From the NCBI GenBank assembly GCA_031769625.1, contig JAUIMM010000126.1:2690001-2754000 (forward strand): a stretch of DNA of 64,000 nt, read 5' to 3'. The DNA comes from Taudactylus pleione (Eukaryota; Chordata; Amphibia; Anura; Myobatrachidae). The notes beneath the pieces are model-generated. The model was not told where the DNA came from. It ran no database searches and worked only from the letters and a program-made list of their open reading frames with translations. How positions within the stretch are numbered: the stretch's first letter is position 1; every line of letters starts with the position of its first letter. Shown here one piece after another: positions 43,950-55,699 of this stretch. A program made the translations under genes and the position numbers.

Positions 43950-44330
43950 TATTTTCTAAAAAAAAATGTAAGATGTATGCCCAATTTGCTAGTGGAAGAA
44001 GTGTAGCAGATACTTAGGTGACTTCTCCAATCTTCTGTGTTCTTTCCAGTAGTGGCACTTCTACATCCTGATGGTGCTTCTTTTTATCTTCTGCAGTTTT
44101 AGCTGGCTCCTTTACCAAATGTAACTATTCCTACTCAAAGTGGCAGAAATAAGCCGCTGATAGGAGGCATGGCTGTGAAGTTGGTAGCCATTATTGGCTT
44201 GCTGCAACCAGCTATGATTGGCCCACTCAACGCTAACTATGATTGACCCCTGGGCAGTGCCAAATTCAAAGTAATGCCTGCCGATTGGCTGAGCTTGCAT
44301 GCCCCATCTCCCTGAAATACATATCATTAG
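43950..44330 (-). repeat. Dispersed repeat, copy 1 (inverse of 50035-50430)
   Basis: About 380 bp match 50035-50430 in the opposite orientation, including GATTGGCCCACTCAACGC, CCTGGGCAGTGCCAAATTCA, CTAGTGGAAGAAGTGTAGCA and TTTATCTTCTGCAG. Both copies keep an open frame across the same stretch (CISGRWGMQ...YFEFGTAQGSII...ANHSWLQQANNGY), but the sequence resembles no protein I know. Superfamily unknown. Confidence 0.8.
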
Positions 44331-45049
44331 GGCAACATAGATGTAGTCTATTTTTTTTACATTTGCATCATCCATATCCTCAGGCTTCAAATTAAATACC
44401 TCATGTTGAATTGGGCTTATCTCTATCATGCAATAAATATTAGAAAACCACTGCCTCACTCCGGCCATTAAATACCACTTTCTTGCCTCTCCAGTGTGTG
44501 TCCAGGTTAGCGCTGAGGTCCGCTCACACTGTACATCAATCACGGATAGCACAGACGTTTGCTCATGCTGCACATCGCTCCCGGCTGGTGCTGAGGTATA
44601 TCTGTGCTGCTCCTGCCCTGTCCACTCAGTGTCCTGTCACTAAGCATGGAGATGGATCTCCGCAGCCCTTGCTCACAGCGCTTCTTCAAAGCATGATGTC
44701 ACACAAGCTGCATGCCAGAGTTCCCTCCTAATCCACAGTATGGGCGCAGCCATGTTGGACTCTGTCAGCTGATGCTCTTTCTCAACTCAGAGAGCTGCTC
44801 CCAGACTGGGGATCCTCCACTATAATTTCCATTTCCTGACTGGCCTCTGTTGCCAGTACAACTTCACTTCTGCTGAAGTTACAGGTCTGTGCTGAGCTCC
44901 CATGTACTCTGTATCTGAATGGTCCCAGTCCGTTTTATTCCAGTTCCAAGTCTGGTTATCGAATCTACTTTTCCATCTAACATTCCAGTCCGATTTTACA
45001 CAGAGACTTATTAACATTAACCTCAATCGGTTTCAGCCGATACCTCCAA
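44331..45049. other. No recognised gene
   Basis: Anonymous sequence leading into the minisatellite. Confidence 0.4.
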
Positions 45050-45520
45050 CCATCGGTCCCATCCGATACTTCTATCATCAGTTCCAAACTGATCCAGTAC
45101 TACAACTCATCATTATTAGTCCCAAACTGATCAATTTCTTCAATACATCAACATTGGTCTCAAAACTATCAAGTTCTTCAATTCATCAACATCGGTCCCA
45201 AACCGATCAAGTTCTTCAATTCATCAACATCGGTCCCAAACCGATCAAGTTCTTCAATTCATCAACAGCAGTCTCAAACCAATCAAGTTCTTCAATTCAT
45301 CAACATTGGTCTCAAAACTATCAAGTTCTTCAAATCATTAACATCTGTCCCAAACCGATCAAGTTCTTCAATTCATCAACAGCAGTCTCAAACCAATCAA
45401 GTTCTTCAATTCATCAACATCAGTGTCAAACCTATCAAGTTCTTCAATTCATCAATATCGGTCCCAAACCAGCTCTCAATCCAGCATCATCGGTCCCAAT
45501 CCGATTCTGCCTATCTCTTC
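45050..45520. repeat. 38-bp minisatellite, about 8 good copies plus decayed ends
   Basis: The unit reads CATCGGTCCCAAACCGATCA then AGTTCTTCAATTCATCAA (38 bp). TCGGTCCCAAACCGA is an internal palindrome. Because 38 is not a multiple of three, all frames repeat, which explains a long 245-codon open frame over 44902-45639. Confidence 0.95.
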
Positions 45521-45524
45521 AGTA

Positions 45525-45987
45525 TTTTATATCCAGTTCCCATTCCAACCTTCTGTTCAATAAAGACATTTACTTTATTGTCCTCGCCTTTAGGCCCATC
45601 ATCCTCTTCTGTGAATATTACTCCTCACATCTTATGTGAGGAAGTCCTGGCTGAAGCCATCCAGTTTTATCCATGCCTCCCAAGTCTCCTCTTCAGTTTC
45701 TCATGCCTGTTGTGACCAAATCCAAACCTCAGATGTGACAACCACAATGTGAAAATGATCACATAGCTCTGGGTTTGAAAGAACCTACTATAGGTGGTCA
45801 GTAAATTTCTTTTGGAATTGCTATTTTATCCAGCATATCGGAATAAAATTGTCTAGCAAATTTATGAATTTCATAAAGCCATCACATATAACAATTTTGA
45901 AAGAGTCACTCAACTCTATTACTTCTTGAAGCCTTATCTCTTGAGTAGGCTACATTAGTAGTAATTCTACTTACTATTGCACTGAGA
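45525..45987. other. No recognised feature
   Basis: Anonymous sequence. Confidence 0.4.
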
Positions 45988-46130
45988 TTATTATTATTAT
46001 ACTTTATTTATAAAGAACTTGCCAATGCAGTGCTGTACACGTGAGGATCATGACACATACAAATTACATACAATTACATGAAAAAGAAGGTAAGGATGGC
46101 CCTGCTAAAAAGAGATATCAAAAACAAATG
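45988..46130 (-). repeat. SINE/LINE tail-related repeat, minus orientation
   Basis: ATTATTATTATACTTTATTT, then TGCCAATGCAGTGCTGTACA, then GGCCCTGCTAAAAAG: a decayed copy of the family at 42237-42545. Confidence 0.55.
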
Positions 46131-46173
46131 TAAGGTAGTGGAATTACAATTGTAGCTATTTGTGGAGTAAATT

Positions 46174-46514
46174 CGTGGAGCAGCACAGATGGTGTAATGG
46201 TTAACATTACTGCCTCACAGCACTGAGGTCATGGGTTCAATACCCACTATTGCTCTAACTGTGTGGAGTTTGTATATTCTCCCTGTGCTTGCGCGGGTTT
46301 CCTCCCATACTCAGGTTTCCTCCCACACTCCAAACATATACTGGTAGCTTAATTGGCTCCCAACAAAAATAACCCTAGTGTGCATGTGTGTGAGCATGGA
46401 ATAGGGAATATAGATTGTAAGCTCCACTGGAGCGGGGACTGATGTGAATGGCCAAATATATTTTGTAAAGCGCTGCGGAATATGTGTGCGCTATATAAAT
46501 AACTGGTAATAATA
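46174..46514 (+). repeat. tRNA-headed SINE, full-length-like
   Basis: Head: AGATGGTGTAATGGTTAAC (box A-like) and GGTTCAATACC (box B-like, 46234-46244). Body: TGTGTGGAGTTTGTATATTC, GGTTTCCTCCCACACTCCAA, GGTAGCTTAATTGGCTCCCA, ATTGTAAGCTCCACTGGAGC. Tail: AAGCGCTGCGGAATATGTG and CGCTATATAAATAACTGG followed by TAATAATA. Pol III promoter boxes plus LINE-like tail define a V-SINE-like element. Confidence 0.85.
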
Positions 46515-48184
46515 TATTGTAAAGCAGTAAACTGTTCACGCACCAAAAATAAAATAGCCAATGGCTACTAGCCTTCCTGTACAGCTTTGGTGGTGAGGTG
46601 TGGTTAGAATGAGGTGAAACATGAACTAATCACTTAAGAGATCTTAAAATCCCCATTGGCAACCCATAACTGTGCTCAGGGGCTCCACTGGCACCATAAA
46701 TCTCCAAGAGAGGCAATATCAAGCCCTAAGTTGGCATAACTATACCCCCTTAAGAGGATTGCAGCGCAAGGTGCAAAGAGGCCCCTGGTATTTATAACAG
46801 GCATGACCATGCTCCCACATGCTTGTACATGCACTCTAGTATACCCAAAAGATCTCCTGGCAGCCATGACTGTCATCCCCCATTTTCCGTACCCAAAACC
46901 TTCTTCTGCTGTTGCGCAGGTACTCTTGTGGTTATCTGCCAGCTTGGGATAGTTGCATGTAACCAAGTGTTTTTCTTTAACATCATACTCATTGCTGGAA
47001 GCAGATTGTTTGGAATGTTTATTATGTTATGAGCTGAAAAGATAATGCTGTTATATTTTGCCTATATTAAATAAAGGGATATTCTATAAGGTAAGATTTT
47101 CTACTAACTAACCATCACTTGAGGCTAGTGGCATTTGTTGTACTAATGCATTGGAAACAATATGCTTTCATTGGTCAAACAAAGCTTTTGTTCTTATAAC
47201 CAATTAATTACATTATTTTTAAAACCTATTCTACAATAAACCACATTGTATTTGGAGAAATAATACCCACATTCAGTATGCCTGAGTGTTCCAGCAATTA
47301 TATTTCAGGTGGAAAGTGCTGTTCTGTAGTAAAATAGTGATTGATATAACAAACATATAGTCATCATTAAGTCTCCCCCTGCTCCCAAGAGAATAACAAG
47401 GCTTTGTAATGTCAGGAGGGTTAGGTACAAAAAATCTAATAATAATAATAATCATAATAATAATAATAATGTTAAGATAATTGGCATTTTGCACAATTAT
47501 TGTTCAGATAATCAGCATTCTACTGCAATTTATAATGCCAGTCTAATATGTCAAAGGCAAAAATAAAAATTAACAGTATATTTATTTGAACAGAAATTTG
47601 AGTTGCTGATGTGACATTATTTTTAATCTTTATATGCAGACCGCATAACAGTCTAATTTATTAACATTTTTTTTCTAAAGCGCAGACATATTCCGCAGTG
47701 CTATACATACAATAAATAAATGTTAATTTTGTGTGTCAAATGAAGCTAAGCAGATATAGCACTCTATTCTCACTATTTACATCTATTTAAGAGCATCAGG
47801 TATCAGAATTATGAGAAAAACTATAAAGTTGCATACCAATTATAACTTAAAAATAAATTTAAACAGAAATTATTACAAGGGAATAATAGGTGAATAATAA
47901 TTTATCTTTTGTTAATAAATGGCTCTTCATAAAATGTAATCAGTCATTGACTTATTCCACTGAATGACCAGCTAACATTTGTATCAATTGTTCTACGTCT
48001 CTTGTAGGCTGTCATAGCATAACCTGATCCCACATGATACTTTGAAGCCTTGAAATCTCATAAAACAGTATTTTGTATCTCATATGAAATCAATAAGCTT
48101 CACTCTTTTGTCGTTCTATGGACTTTGATCCACAGCAGAGCAATGATTAAACTGCAGAAGAACAATATACATATATACATTTAC
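46515..48184. other. No recognised gene; small repeats
   Basis: Mostly AT-rich. 47440-47471 is an (AAT)n microsatellite. 47676-47735 (AAAGCGCAGACATATTCCGC and following AATAAATAAA) is a SINE-tail fragment in minus orientation. Confidence 0.5.
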
Positions 48185-48335
48185 AAAGGCAAAATTTGGA
48201 GGGCACTCACCATTTCATCAGATAAAAAATATGTCCTTTAATACTCACATACCACCAATGTAACAGTAAATAGTCTGACATTTCGGTCTCATGTCAGATC
48301 TTGGCCAAGGCAGAACAACTCCACAAGATGCGTGC
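48185..48335 (-). mobile_element. Penelope-like tail fragment (tentative)
   Basis: On minus it ends GGTGAGTGCCCTCCAAATTT, like the end at 4999-5015. It carries CTGACAT-GAGACCGAA-ATGTCAG (48275-48297), a 7-bp perfect hairpin whose CTGA...GAAA wording recalls a hammerhead core but lacks the CUGANGA spacing. Confidence 0.35.
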
Positions 48336-48620
48336 ACTGCTGATTCAGGCCCAGTGTGTGCCTGCTTTACTAGACATATGCGTTCACTATTAGGAATCAA
48401 TAAAATGTAGAAGAAAAACCTCTAATACAACAAAAACAATTTACACATGTTTTCCCTATCAGCAGCAGTAATAGTGATGTATGTGCAATCAGCCAATCAC
48501 AAATGGTTTAATAATGCTGGTGACCATTACCATCATCACTGCAGTGGTACTTGCTCCTGACCACTTGCAAATAATACAATTTAATCAGACATAATATGGT
48601 TGCTGGTTCACATGTACTAT
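48336..48620. other. No recognised feature
   Basis: Short anonymous sequence with a stray CTGATTCAGGCCC word (48341-48353). Confidence 0.35.
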
Positions 48621-49074
48621 GGGCCTAATTCAGCTTAGAATGGAATTGAAAAGATGCATGCAAGCAGCTTTGCAATTCCGTCCTTGCAATTATGGTAATG
48701 CAGCAGGAGGCATCACGTCTCCTGCATGCATTACTTATCCGAGCTGCGTTGTACAACACAGCATCGGATAATCTGTGAGAACATCGGCCGAGCTAAGCGA
48801 CCCATAGAGTCATGCAAGCCAGCTGCCGCAGATGAAAGAAAGAGGCTAGGAAATCTCCTTCAGCCAACAGAGATCCTGGCCTCTTCCCTCCCCCCAAGCG
48901 TCGCCGCCCCCTCCCCCCCACAAATGGCAGCAGACTGTCAATCACTGACAGTCTGCTGCTGCTCTGCGTGCGAACACGCAGGACCCGTACTGCACATGCG
49001 CTGTATGGGTTAGGCGCCTGCACAGATTTACGACCATCGTGAATCTGCGTTCAGCAGTGCACGCTGAATCAGGC
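48621..49074. mobile_element. Harbinger-type MITE, about 454 bp
   Basis: Left GGGCCTAATTCAGCTTAG and right GCACGCTGAATCAGGCTC are family-type ends. Inside, GCAGCAGACTGTCA...TGACAGTCTGCTGC is a perfect 14-bp inverted repeat (about 48927-48960). Target duplication has decayed. Confidence 0.75.
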
Positions 49075-50034
49075 TCTGAATTCACAATTACGCAAACACT
49101 ACATTACTGTAATTGGCCTACATTAGAATACCCCTGTCTCTGCAAGTAAAGGTGGGCATACAAGTAAGTGCCAGAACTCCGCAAATCACTATAGGTTCAT
49201 ACAGTATGTGTTCATTCATTCTCTGGGCATGTGTGGCTTGATTTCACACAAGATACATTACACAAAATGTGCTCACTTTGCATCATCCTCACTATGTTCA
49301 AATGAATTGTAAGGGAAAGGAAAGGAAACATCCTTATCCTGGAACAAATGTTTTGCTGAATATTGGCACTATGACCCTGTGAGGCTAAGTGGCAGCAATA
49401 GTGGACTTTGAAAACATGTTCATGCTGAATCATCAGCTGGTCAAGGTCCAGGGATTTCTCCTGTCACAGATAGTCAAAAACAAGTCAGTTGTTATATATA
49501 TTCAGTATACATACAGGCATGAACACTTCAGTAACACTGCTGCTAGTGCACTTTCTGAACTTAGACATGTAGTATGTGCACCACTGCTGGGTCAAATACA
49601 TACATAGAATTACTATAACAGTGGAAGTTTACAGTTTATATTTTATGAATAGTAATTACTATATACTCTCTTCTATGGAAGGCGTATAGATCTATAGAAC
49701 TTATTTTTATTCATGTTGATAAACACTTGAAATTTGTTAGAACTACTTATAATGCTTTGATGTTATGGATACAGTACTTAAAGATAACTCATATAATACC
49801 AATAATCATATTTAATGACCAGAAAACTGATCACATTAAGTTATATGATAGAAAGACTCTGAAATGCAAGATGAATATATTTTTCCTCTGCTTTTAATAC
49901 ATTATGACATGGGTTTAAAAAACAATCTTCTTCTATTTTAAGGTAATTATCATATCTCAGAAAATATGGTATCTGTCACTTCTTCACAAATGATTTCCCA
50001 GAGTTATGAAGCATAAGTACAGTATGTGTGCCTG
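49075..50034. other. No recognised gene
   Basis: AT-rich anonymous sequence. Confidence 0.4.
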
Positions 50035-50430
50035 CTGATCCCAACCATAAAGATATGTATGTCAGGGAGATGGGGCATGCAAGTTCAGACAGTCAGCGGG
50101 CATTACTTTGAATTTGGCACTGCCCAGGGGTCAATCATAGATAGCATTGAGCGGGCCAATCATAGCTGGTTGCAGCAAGCTAATAATGGCTACCAACTTC
50201 ACAGTCATGCCCCCTATAAGCGGCTTATTTCTGCCACTGTGAGAAGAAAGAGTTAAATTTGGTAAAAGAGCCAGCTAAAGCTGCAGAAGATAAAAAGAAG
50301 CACCAGAGAGTAGAGGTGCCACCACAGGAAAGAACACAGAAGATTGGAGAAGACAACTGAGTATCTGCTACACTTCTTCCACTAGCAAATTGGGCATAAA
50401 TCTTATGTTTTAATTTAAAAAAAAAGAGAG
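50035..50430 (+). repeat. Dispersed repeat, copy 2
   Basis: Partner of 43950-44330 in opposite orientation, about 5.9 kb away. It ends in an A-rich run (about 50409-50427), consistent with a retroposed or SINE-like copy. Confidence 0.8.
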
Positions 50431-50628
50431 AGAAGCAACTGAAGCAATAGTGACTTTTGTGGGTTATTATACGTTCAAAGATAAAATTAGTATGGGAGAT
50501 TTGAGAGGCTTAATAATAGTAATAGTGGATCTGACCAGACTCTTACCTTAAACCTTACGTGACATTCTGCCTTAAACGTCATGTTTGGCATCATACCTAA
50601 ACTGTTTCTCTTAGATATTTCTCTAAGC

Positions 50629-50829
50629 CACAGGTTCTCAAACTCGATCCTCAGGACCCCAAACAGTGCATGTTTTCCAGGTCTCACAGAATCACAAATG
50701 AAATAATTATCTACACCTGTGGATCTTTTAAAATGTGTCAGTGAGTAATGAGTACACCTGTGCACCTGCCAGGAGACCTTGAAAATGTGAACTATGTGGT
50801 GTCCTGAGAACCGAGTTTGAGAATCACTG
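50629..50829. mobile_element. hAT MITE, 201 bp, TSD CTCTAAGC
   Basis: Left CACAGGTTCTCAAACTCGAT and right (complement) CAGTGATTCTCAAACTCGGT are inverted. CTCTAAGC is duplicated exactly on both sides (50621-50628, 50830-50837). Confidence 0.92.
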
Positions 50830-50837
50830 CTCTAAGC

Positions 50838-51419
50838 CAACCACACTGCCTCTTTATGTCACTACTAATACCAAGGAAAGATCCCAGTAAAAGAATCGCC
50901 ATACTTTGAGAAAAAAAAGAGGTAACTGACAACTGTTGGCCAATAGAAGGCTGTATCAAGTGTTTTCAAGAGCGTAATACAAGGAATATTTTTCTACTCG
51001 GATTAAGGTTTTGGTTAGGTTTGCATTACAGATTAAGATAATATTAAGCTAAGATTAAAGTGTGGGGAAGATCCAGATTTATGACCTGGGCAAAATAAAG
51101 GTTAGGTTATTAGGCAAGATTGTCAAAGGTCATTTAAAATAGCTCAACAACTTGTGCATGCTTGTGCTAAAGTTTCCATCTTTTGATAGGAGGAGCTGGG
51201 GACTTTCCTAGGAGAGTGTGGTATTGACTGCACACTGACATATAAAACATACAGTATTTCATTTTGGGGGGAACAGTGTTTTTTTCTGTGTTAAACAAAA
51301 GTTTGTATTTGGATCAAGAATAACAAAATACAGGATACAAACTGTAGATCAGAAAACCAACATGTTATCCATTACAAAGGCATAGGACAAAGAAAGTCAG
51401 TGCCATTGATGGTATGCAA
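50838..51419. other. No recognised feature
   Basis: Anonymous AT-rich sequence. Confidence 0.4.
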
Positions 51420-52250
51420 GAATGAGTAGTTCAATTGGTGGCTAGTGAGGTATGGGAAGCGGAGTGGTTGTCCGTCTAAAATAGGGGGTGGGGTAAAGTA
51501 TTCTGCCAGAAGGACTGTTTAGAGTGGGAAATATTAATTTAATGTAAAAGGTGAGCTAGCGTTGAAGTGTGCTAACCAAGGGGTGCAAGTTTTGTTAAAG
51601 GATTTAGAAGAGTTTTTGATGATGCTAGTCATGTATTCCATAGAGTGACGGTGTCAAATTCAGTTGAGTGTGGGTTTTACTGCTTCCATTCAGCCACAAG
51701 CTTGTAGGTGGTGACAGAGAGCTCATGCTTTATCAGTTTGTTTTCGTGTTGGAAAGCTGATGGTACGTTGAGAGGCAAGAGGAAGTATTTTGGGGGCATG
51801 GGAATATTGACTTGGATAATTGTTAATAGAAAATTTTAATATTGACCCAAGTAGAGTATTTTGGACAGTCCCACCAAATGTGGAGGAACGATTCTTGTCA
51901 AGGTATCTGCGTAAGTCTTCTGAGTACATAATATTATCTGTATAATGATTTATATATAGTTTTTTATTATGGACATTGATTGAGCTGGAAGCAGCATACT
52001 CCCTGATTTCTGACCATTCATCACTCTCAAGCTTCTTGCACATATCAGTTTCCCATGCTTGTTCAGGGTGCTCATGGTCACTTGGATTTGTTGTTGTCAA
52101 TTTCAAATACAGGGAAGAAATTAGGCTTTTAGTTAGAGGTCTCTTGTACAGACATATAATGTCATGGAAAAGCCTAAATTGGAGGTATTACAACAATTTT
52201 TGTTTGGGATATCTAATTTGGATAGAATTTCTGAGCAATTTCCTCGAGTT
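51420..52250 (-). pseudogene. L1-clade LINE ORF2 C-terminal remnant
   Basis: Minus frame 52106-51723 (127 codons) includes WETDMCKKLESDEWSEIREY, then SSINVHNKKLYINHYTDNI. This is like the W..DL...L...EW..I......S.N....E..YK...RWY region C-terminal to RT in L1 and Tx1-like ORF2. Further decayed matches continue to about 51420. No 5' part is present. Confidence 0.6.
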
Positions 52251-53147
52251 AAATTGTGCATGTTCCAATACCATATTGTCCTGCAACTGAAGCCTAATTG
52301 AACACTTCTTACATTGCAGGAGCAGCAGCAGCAGCAGCCTTTAATGTGTCACCAGTTCCATGCTGGTCTGCTCTCACACTCAGACTCCAAGGGGGGGGTG
52401 AACTCACAGTCACATGCACAATGCATTCCCTGATGAGCTGCTGCTGCTAGCAGGGTAAGGCACAGCAGCCCTGCAAGCTCCAACATACACTGTGCTGTTC
52501 TGGGGATCCTCTGAATGGAGACATAATCTTCCCCCAAAGTATGACTGGGAATTAAAGTATAACACAGACCTGGGTTAAGACTTTGAGTCTTCAGTAAAAT
52601 AATACCCTCATTCTATTATGAGCTGCAGTATAACTGAAAGTAGATAAGACTATTCACATTATCTACCTTTAACAATTCCTTCTAGTTTACTACTATAGAT
52701 ATCATCATCAACGAATACATGAAACCCCTAGTGTGACCATTGATTTAATATAAGCAGATGAGGAATATTTAATCAAGCTGTACTACTACTACTACCTTTT
52801 TCTTCTTAAATCCATGTTGGGGGACACTGCTGTGCATTTGGGGTATAGATGGCTGGTGCTAGAGCAGGGCACAAAAAAACTACATCCTCCTAAGCTCTAA
52901 GCCCCTCACCTCTATGCCCCTCCGCCTTTGCCTGTGCCTCAGGCTTTTATTTTGTGTTTAGAATCTTTCTGTTATGTCCCAGGTGCTCTACAAACAGCAG
53001 CATGGACAGTGAGGGTAGAGGCAGTCAAGTTTTTTCTGTCTCCAAGTTTATACAGGTTCACAAGATGGGTTGAGTTGGGGACCACATGGTTTGTACAATA
53101 GACACCAGGCCATGCGGACCTCAAACCGGGAGTTGTAGCACAACATA
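52251..53147. other. No recognised gene
   Basis: Contains a short CAG repeat (52321-52338) and an unidentified repeat-like block at 52795-53080. Confidence 0.4.
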
Positions 53148-53659
53148 GGCCCTCATTCCAAGGCGGTCGGAGGATGCAAGCGGTCGCTCAGAAACTGGGC
53201 GGCCGCTTGCATCCTGACCGCCCGCCTCTGTTTCGGTCGTTAGGCTGTGGGTTTACACCCACAGCTCTAACAACCGCTCGGGTGACGACGAGACCCTAGG
53301 GTAGGGTCTCACTTGTCGTAAGCCCCGGAGAGCTTCTGGCTCTGTCAGAGCCGGAAGCTCTCCACTGACATCACTAGTGATGTCAGTGGGGCCTCCCCCA
53401 AATGGCAGGCGCTCCCATGGGAACTCCTCCGTTTGGGCTGCCACCCCCCCGGCCCGCCCTCCAAACGGGGCGAGCTGTCAATCAACATCGACAGCTCGCC
53501 CCTCCTTTGGAAAGAGACCCGCTACGACTGGCGCTGTCGGTCATAGCGGGTCTCACGCATGCGCATGAGGGAGCCGGCTCCCTCGTGCGCATGCGCACTG
53601 GCAAAACATCGAGGCGGCCATGCAGTCGTAGACCGTACTGCCGTCTCTGAATAAGGTCC
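53148..53659. mobile_element. Polypalindromic Harbinger MITE, 512 bp, TSD ATA
   Basis: Starts GGCCCTCATTCC and ends CTGAATAAGGTCC, flanked by ATA (53145-53147, 53660-53662). Interior hairpins correspond one by one to those of the element at 40645: GGCTGTGGGT...ACCCACAGC; GGAGAGCTTCTGGCTCT with AGAGCCGGAAGCTCTCC; CCACTGACATCACTAGTGA with its complement; GGGGCGAGCTGTC...GACAGCTCGCCCC. Confidence 0.88.
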
Positions 53660-54054
53660 ATAGTGTGTAGGCAGACAATCAGCTATGGTCTCAGTAACTC
53701 ACTGAAATGGTAGGGATAAGACAGAGCTGCCAGCCCCAACTTTACTCAATAGGGATGGCAATTCCATGACAAAGCCAGTCAGTAGCCAGTAAGCAGGTGT
53801 GGGCAACCATATAAGGTAAGCTTATCACCTGATATTTGCAAATCTATCATGCAATATGCCTCTTCATATCCAAATCCTTTGTGTGCAACTAGTAAAGCCA
53901 TTATAAAATTGGCTGAATACATTAACAAAAGTTTCCTAGGAGCCTTGTTAGGATAATAGATGGACATCAAGTTGACAACTTCAGAGTGCCTATTACTATG
54001 AGACACAAAACATCTGGGTCCTCCACTGTGTTTATCAATGAAAAATTTAATTCT
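53660..54054. other. No recognised feature
   Basis: Anonymous sequence. Confidence 0.4.
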
Positions 54055-54536
54055 GGGTCTGATTTTGAGATGTACGCTAATGCCATCGCAGCTGCGATCC
54101 TGTACACAGCTACTATGCAAAAATATGCCAATGTCGCAGACCCTGAGGAATGTGTTGTGACACCCACCTTCGGTTTTACAAATCCAAGCATCGATCACAG
54201 ATCATTCAATTATCGCAGTTCTGAGTAACCCTATGGTTACTCAGAATGGAGGTGGGAACTGATATTCTGGAGCCACTTTCACTGTGTACAGGATCGCAGA
54301 CACAGACTGTGACACATCCCAAAAATGGCTAAAACATGCCTGCATTCCGTGCTATCACTCCCCGTTCCCTACAATGCTCAATACTTGTCAATCACACTGC
54401 AAGTAAAAAGTCGCTGCAAGCCACTCCGGTAATATACCTTGACGCATATGCAGTGTGACTCAAATGCATGCGCAGATTGATGATTATTTATCAACTGTGT
54501 AAAAATAGAAATAGCGTACATCTTTGAATAAAGCCT
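54055..54536. mobile_element. Harbinger-type MITE, decayed, about 482 bp
   Basis: Left GGGTCTGATTTTGAGATGTACG and right (complement) GAGGCTTTATTCAAAGATGT then ACGC are inverted and related to the family ends. The interior has GCTAATGCCATCGCAGCTGC, as in the left part at 15791. Confidence 0.65.
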
Positions 54537-54844
54537 CTGTTATGTATGAACAGGGCAACTCTCTGCTTCTTAGTGAGGTGAAGAAAGTGTGGGAGGACTG
54601 TCTACCATGGACAGGAAGCGCTAATGAGAAAAAAATGGTGTCAAACTGATATATAATGTTAATAATAATCTAAAATCTGAAATATATTAGGACAAAATTA
54701 AGATCTTTAATAAGATATAATGAAAAAGATTGACCGAAATAGGTCTGCTTGATAAACTATACACTAAAATCTGACATAAAAATTACTGACATGTAACAGA
54801 AACAATAATGACATATATATGATATGATATATATATATAAAACA

Positions 54845-55690
54845 CAGTAATTTGACTCTTGAATGGAGGATAAATGAGCATGTGAGCGTAAAAAGAAGTC
54901 CTGTTATTATACCCAGTCCAAAAAATATGCTGTATGATCTTTGCTTGGATAGTCTATATGTCCACTCTACAGATTTTGGTTCCCAAAATCTGTTCTACAA
55001 TTGTGAGTTTAAGGCTTGTCGGATCACCTCCATGTTTTGTGCAAAGTGCCGAGGCACACTGTGATTTTGTATTTTCCTTATGATGTTGTATCTGTGCTCT
55101 CTAATTCTAGTTTTTACTGATCTCGTTGTTCTACCTACGTATTGTAAAGAGCAAGGGCATTCCTGAACATAAATACAGTACACCGATTCGCAGTTCACAT
55201 ATCGTGAAATTGGGAACGTAATTTTAGTTGAGATGTAATTGTGGTGTACTTATTTTGAACATGTCTACAAGTTAGGCACACTGATTTATTGCACTTATAA
55301 CATCCACGAGGTATTTTTGGGAGCCAAGAGCTTGGTATTGACACCTTATTATCCTGTCTAAGTTCACTAGGAGCTAGAATATTTTTAAGGTTTGTATTTT
55401 TCCTAAATACAATATTGGGGGTCTCTTGCAGATGTCTAGATAAAACAGGATCTTGTTTGAGTATCTCATAATTGGTTTTCAAAATACTCTTTATTTTTTT
55501 TGACTTGTTGTTAAATTTAGAATTAAAGGGAATAAATTCTTTATTCGCTTCTCTTTCATTCTCCCTCCTACCACGAATAAATGGTTTGTCCCCACTAGTG
55601 TACCCTCTTGTTGTAAACTAGGACCTTCTACACCCAACAATTTAGGTCTAAGGAGAGAGGAAGCATATAATCTCGCTTCATTGAGTAGTA
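54845..55690 (-). pseudogene. Penelope-like element, C-terminal part with GIY-YIG
   Basis: Minus frames read GCYKCNKSVCLTCRHVQNK (55300-55240, the Cys-rich linker), then VYCIYVQECPCSLQYVGRTT, RSVKTRIREHRYNI and HSVPRHFAQN (55198-54995). This gives an intact-looking VYxI...CxLxYVGxTxR...R..EH GIY-YIG core with downstream HF. The element is cut on its 5' side near 55690, where a telomere-like repeat element begins. It is a different subfamily from the element at 30490. Confidence 0.85.
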
Positions 55691-55699
55691 AATCAGGAT

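Noticed and set aside
44112..44573. 153-codon minus frame as a gene
   Set aside because: It covers the dispersed repeat shared with 50035-50430 and runs on into unrelated flank. No known protein family.
44902..45639. Long 245-codon open frame
   Set aside because: It runs through the 38-bp minisatellite and is open only because the repeat lacks stops. The residue pattern is the repeat read in successive frames.
48275..48297. A second hammerhead ribozyme
   Set aside because: CTGACATGAGACCGAAATG resembles the core, but the CUGANGA box is broken by an extra base and there is no stem II. It is only a 7-bp hairpin.
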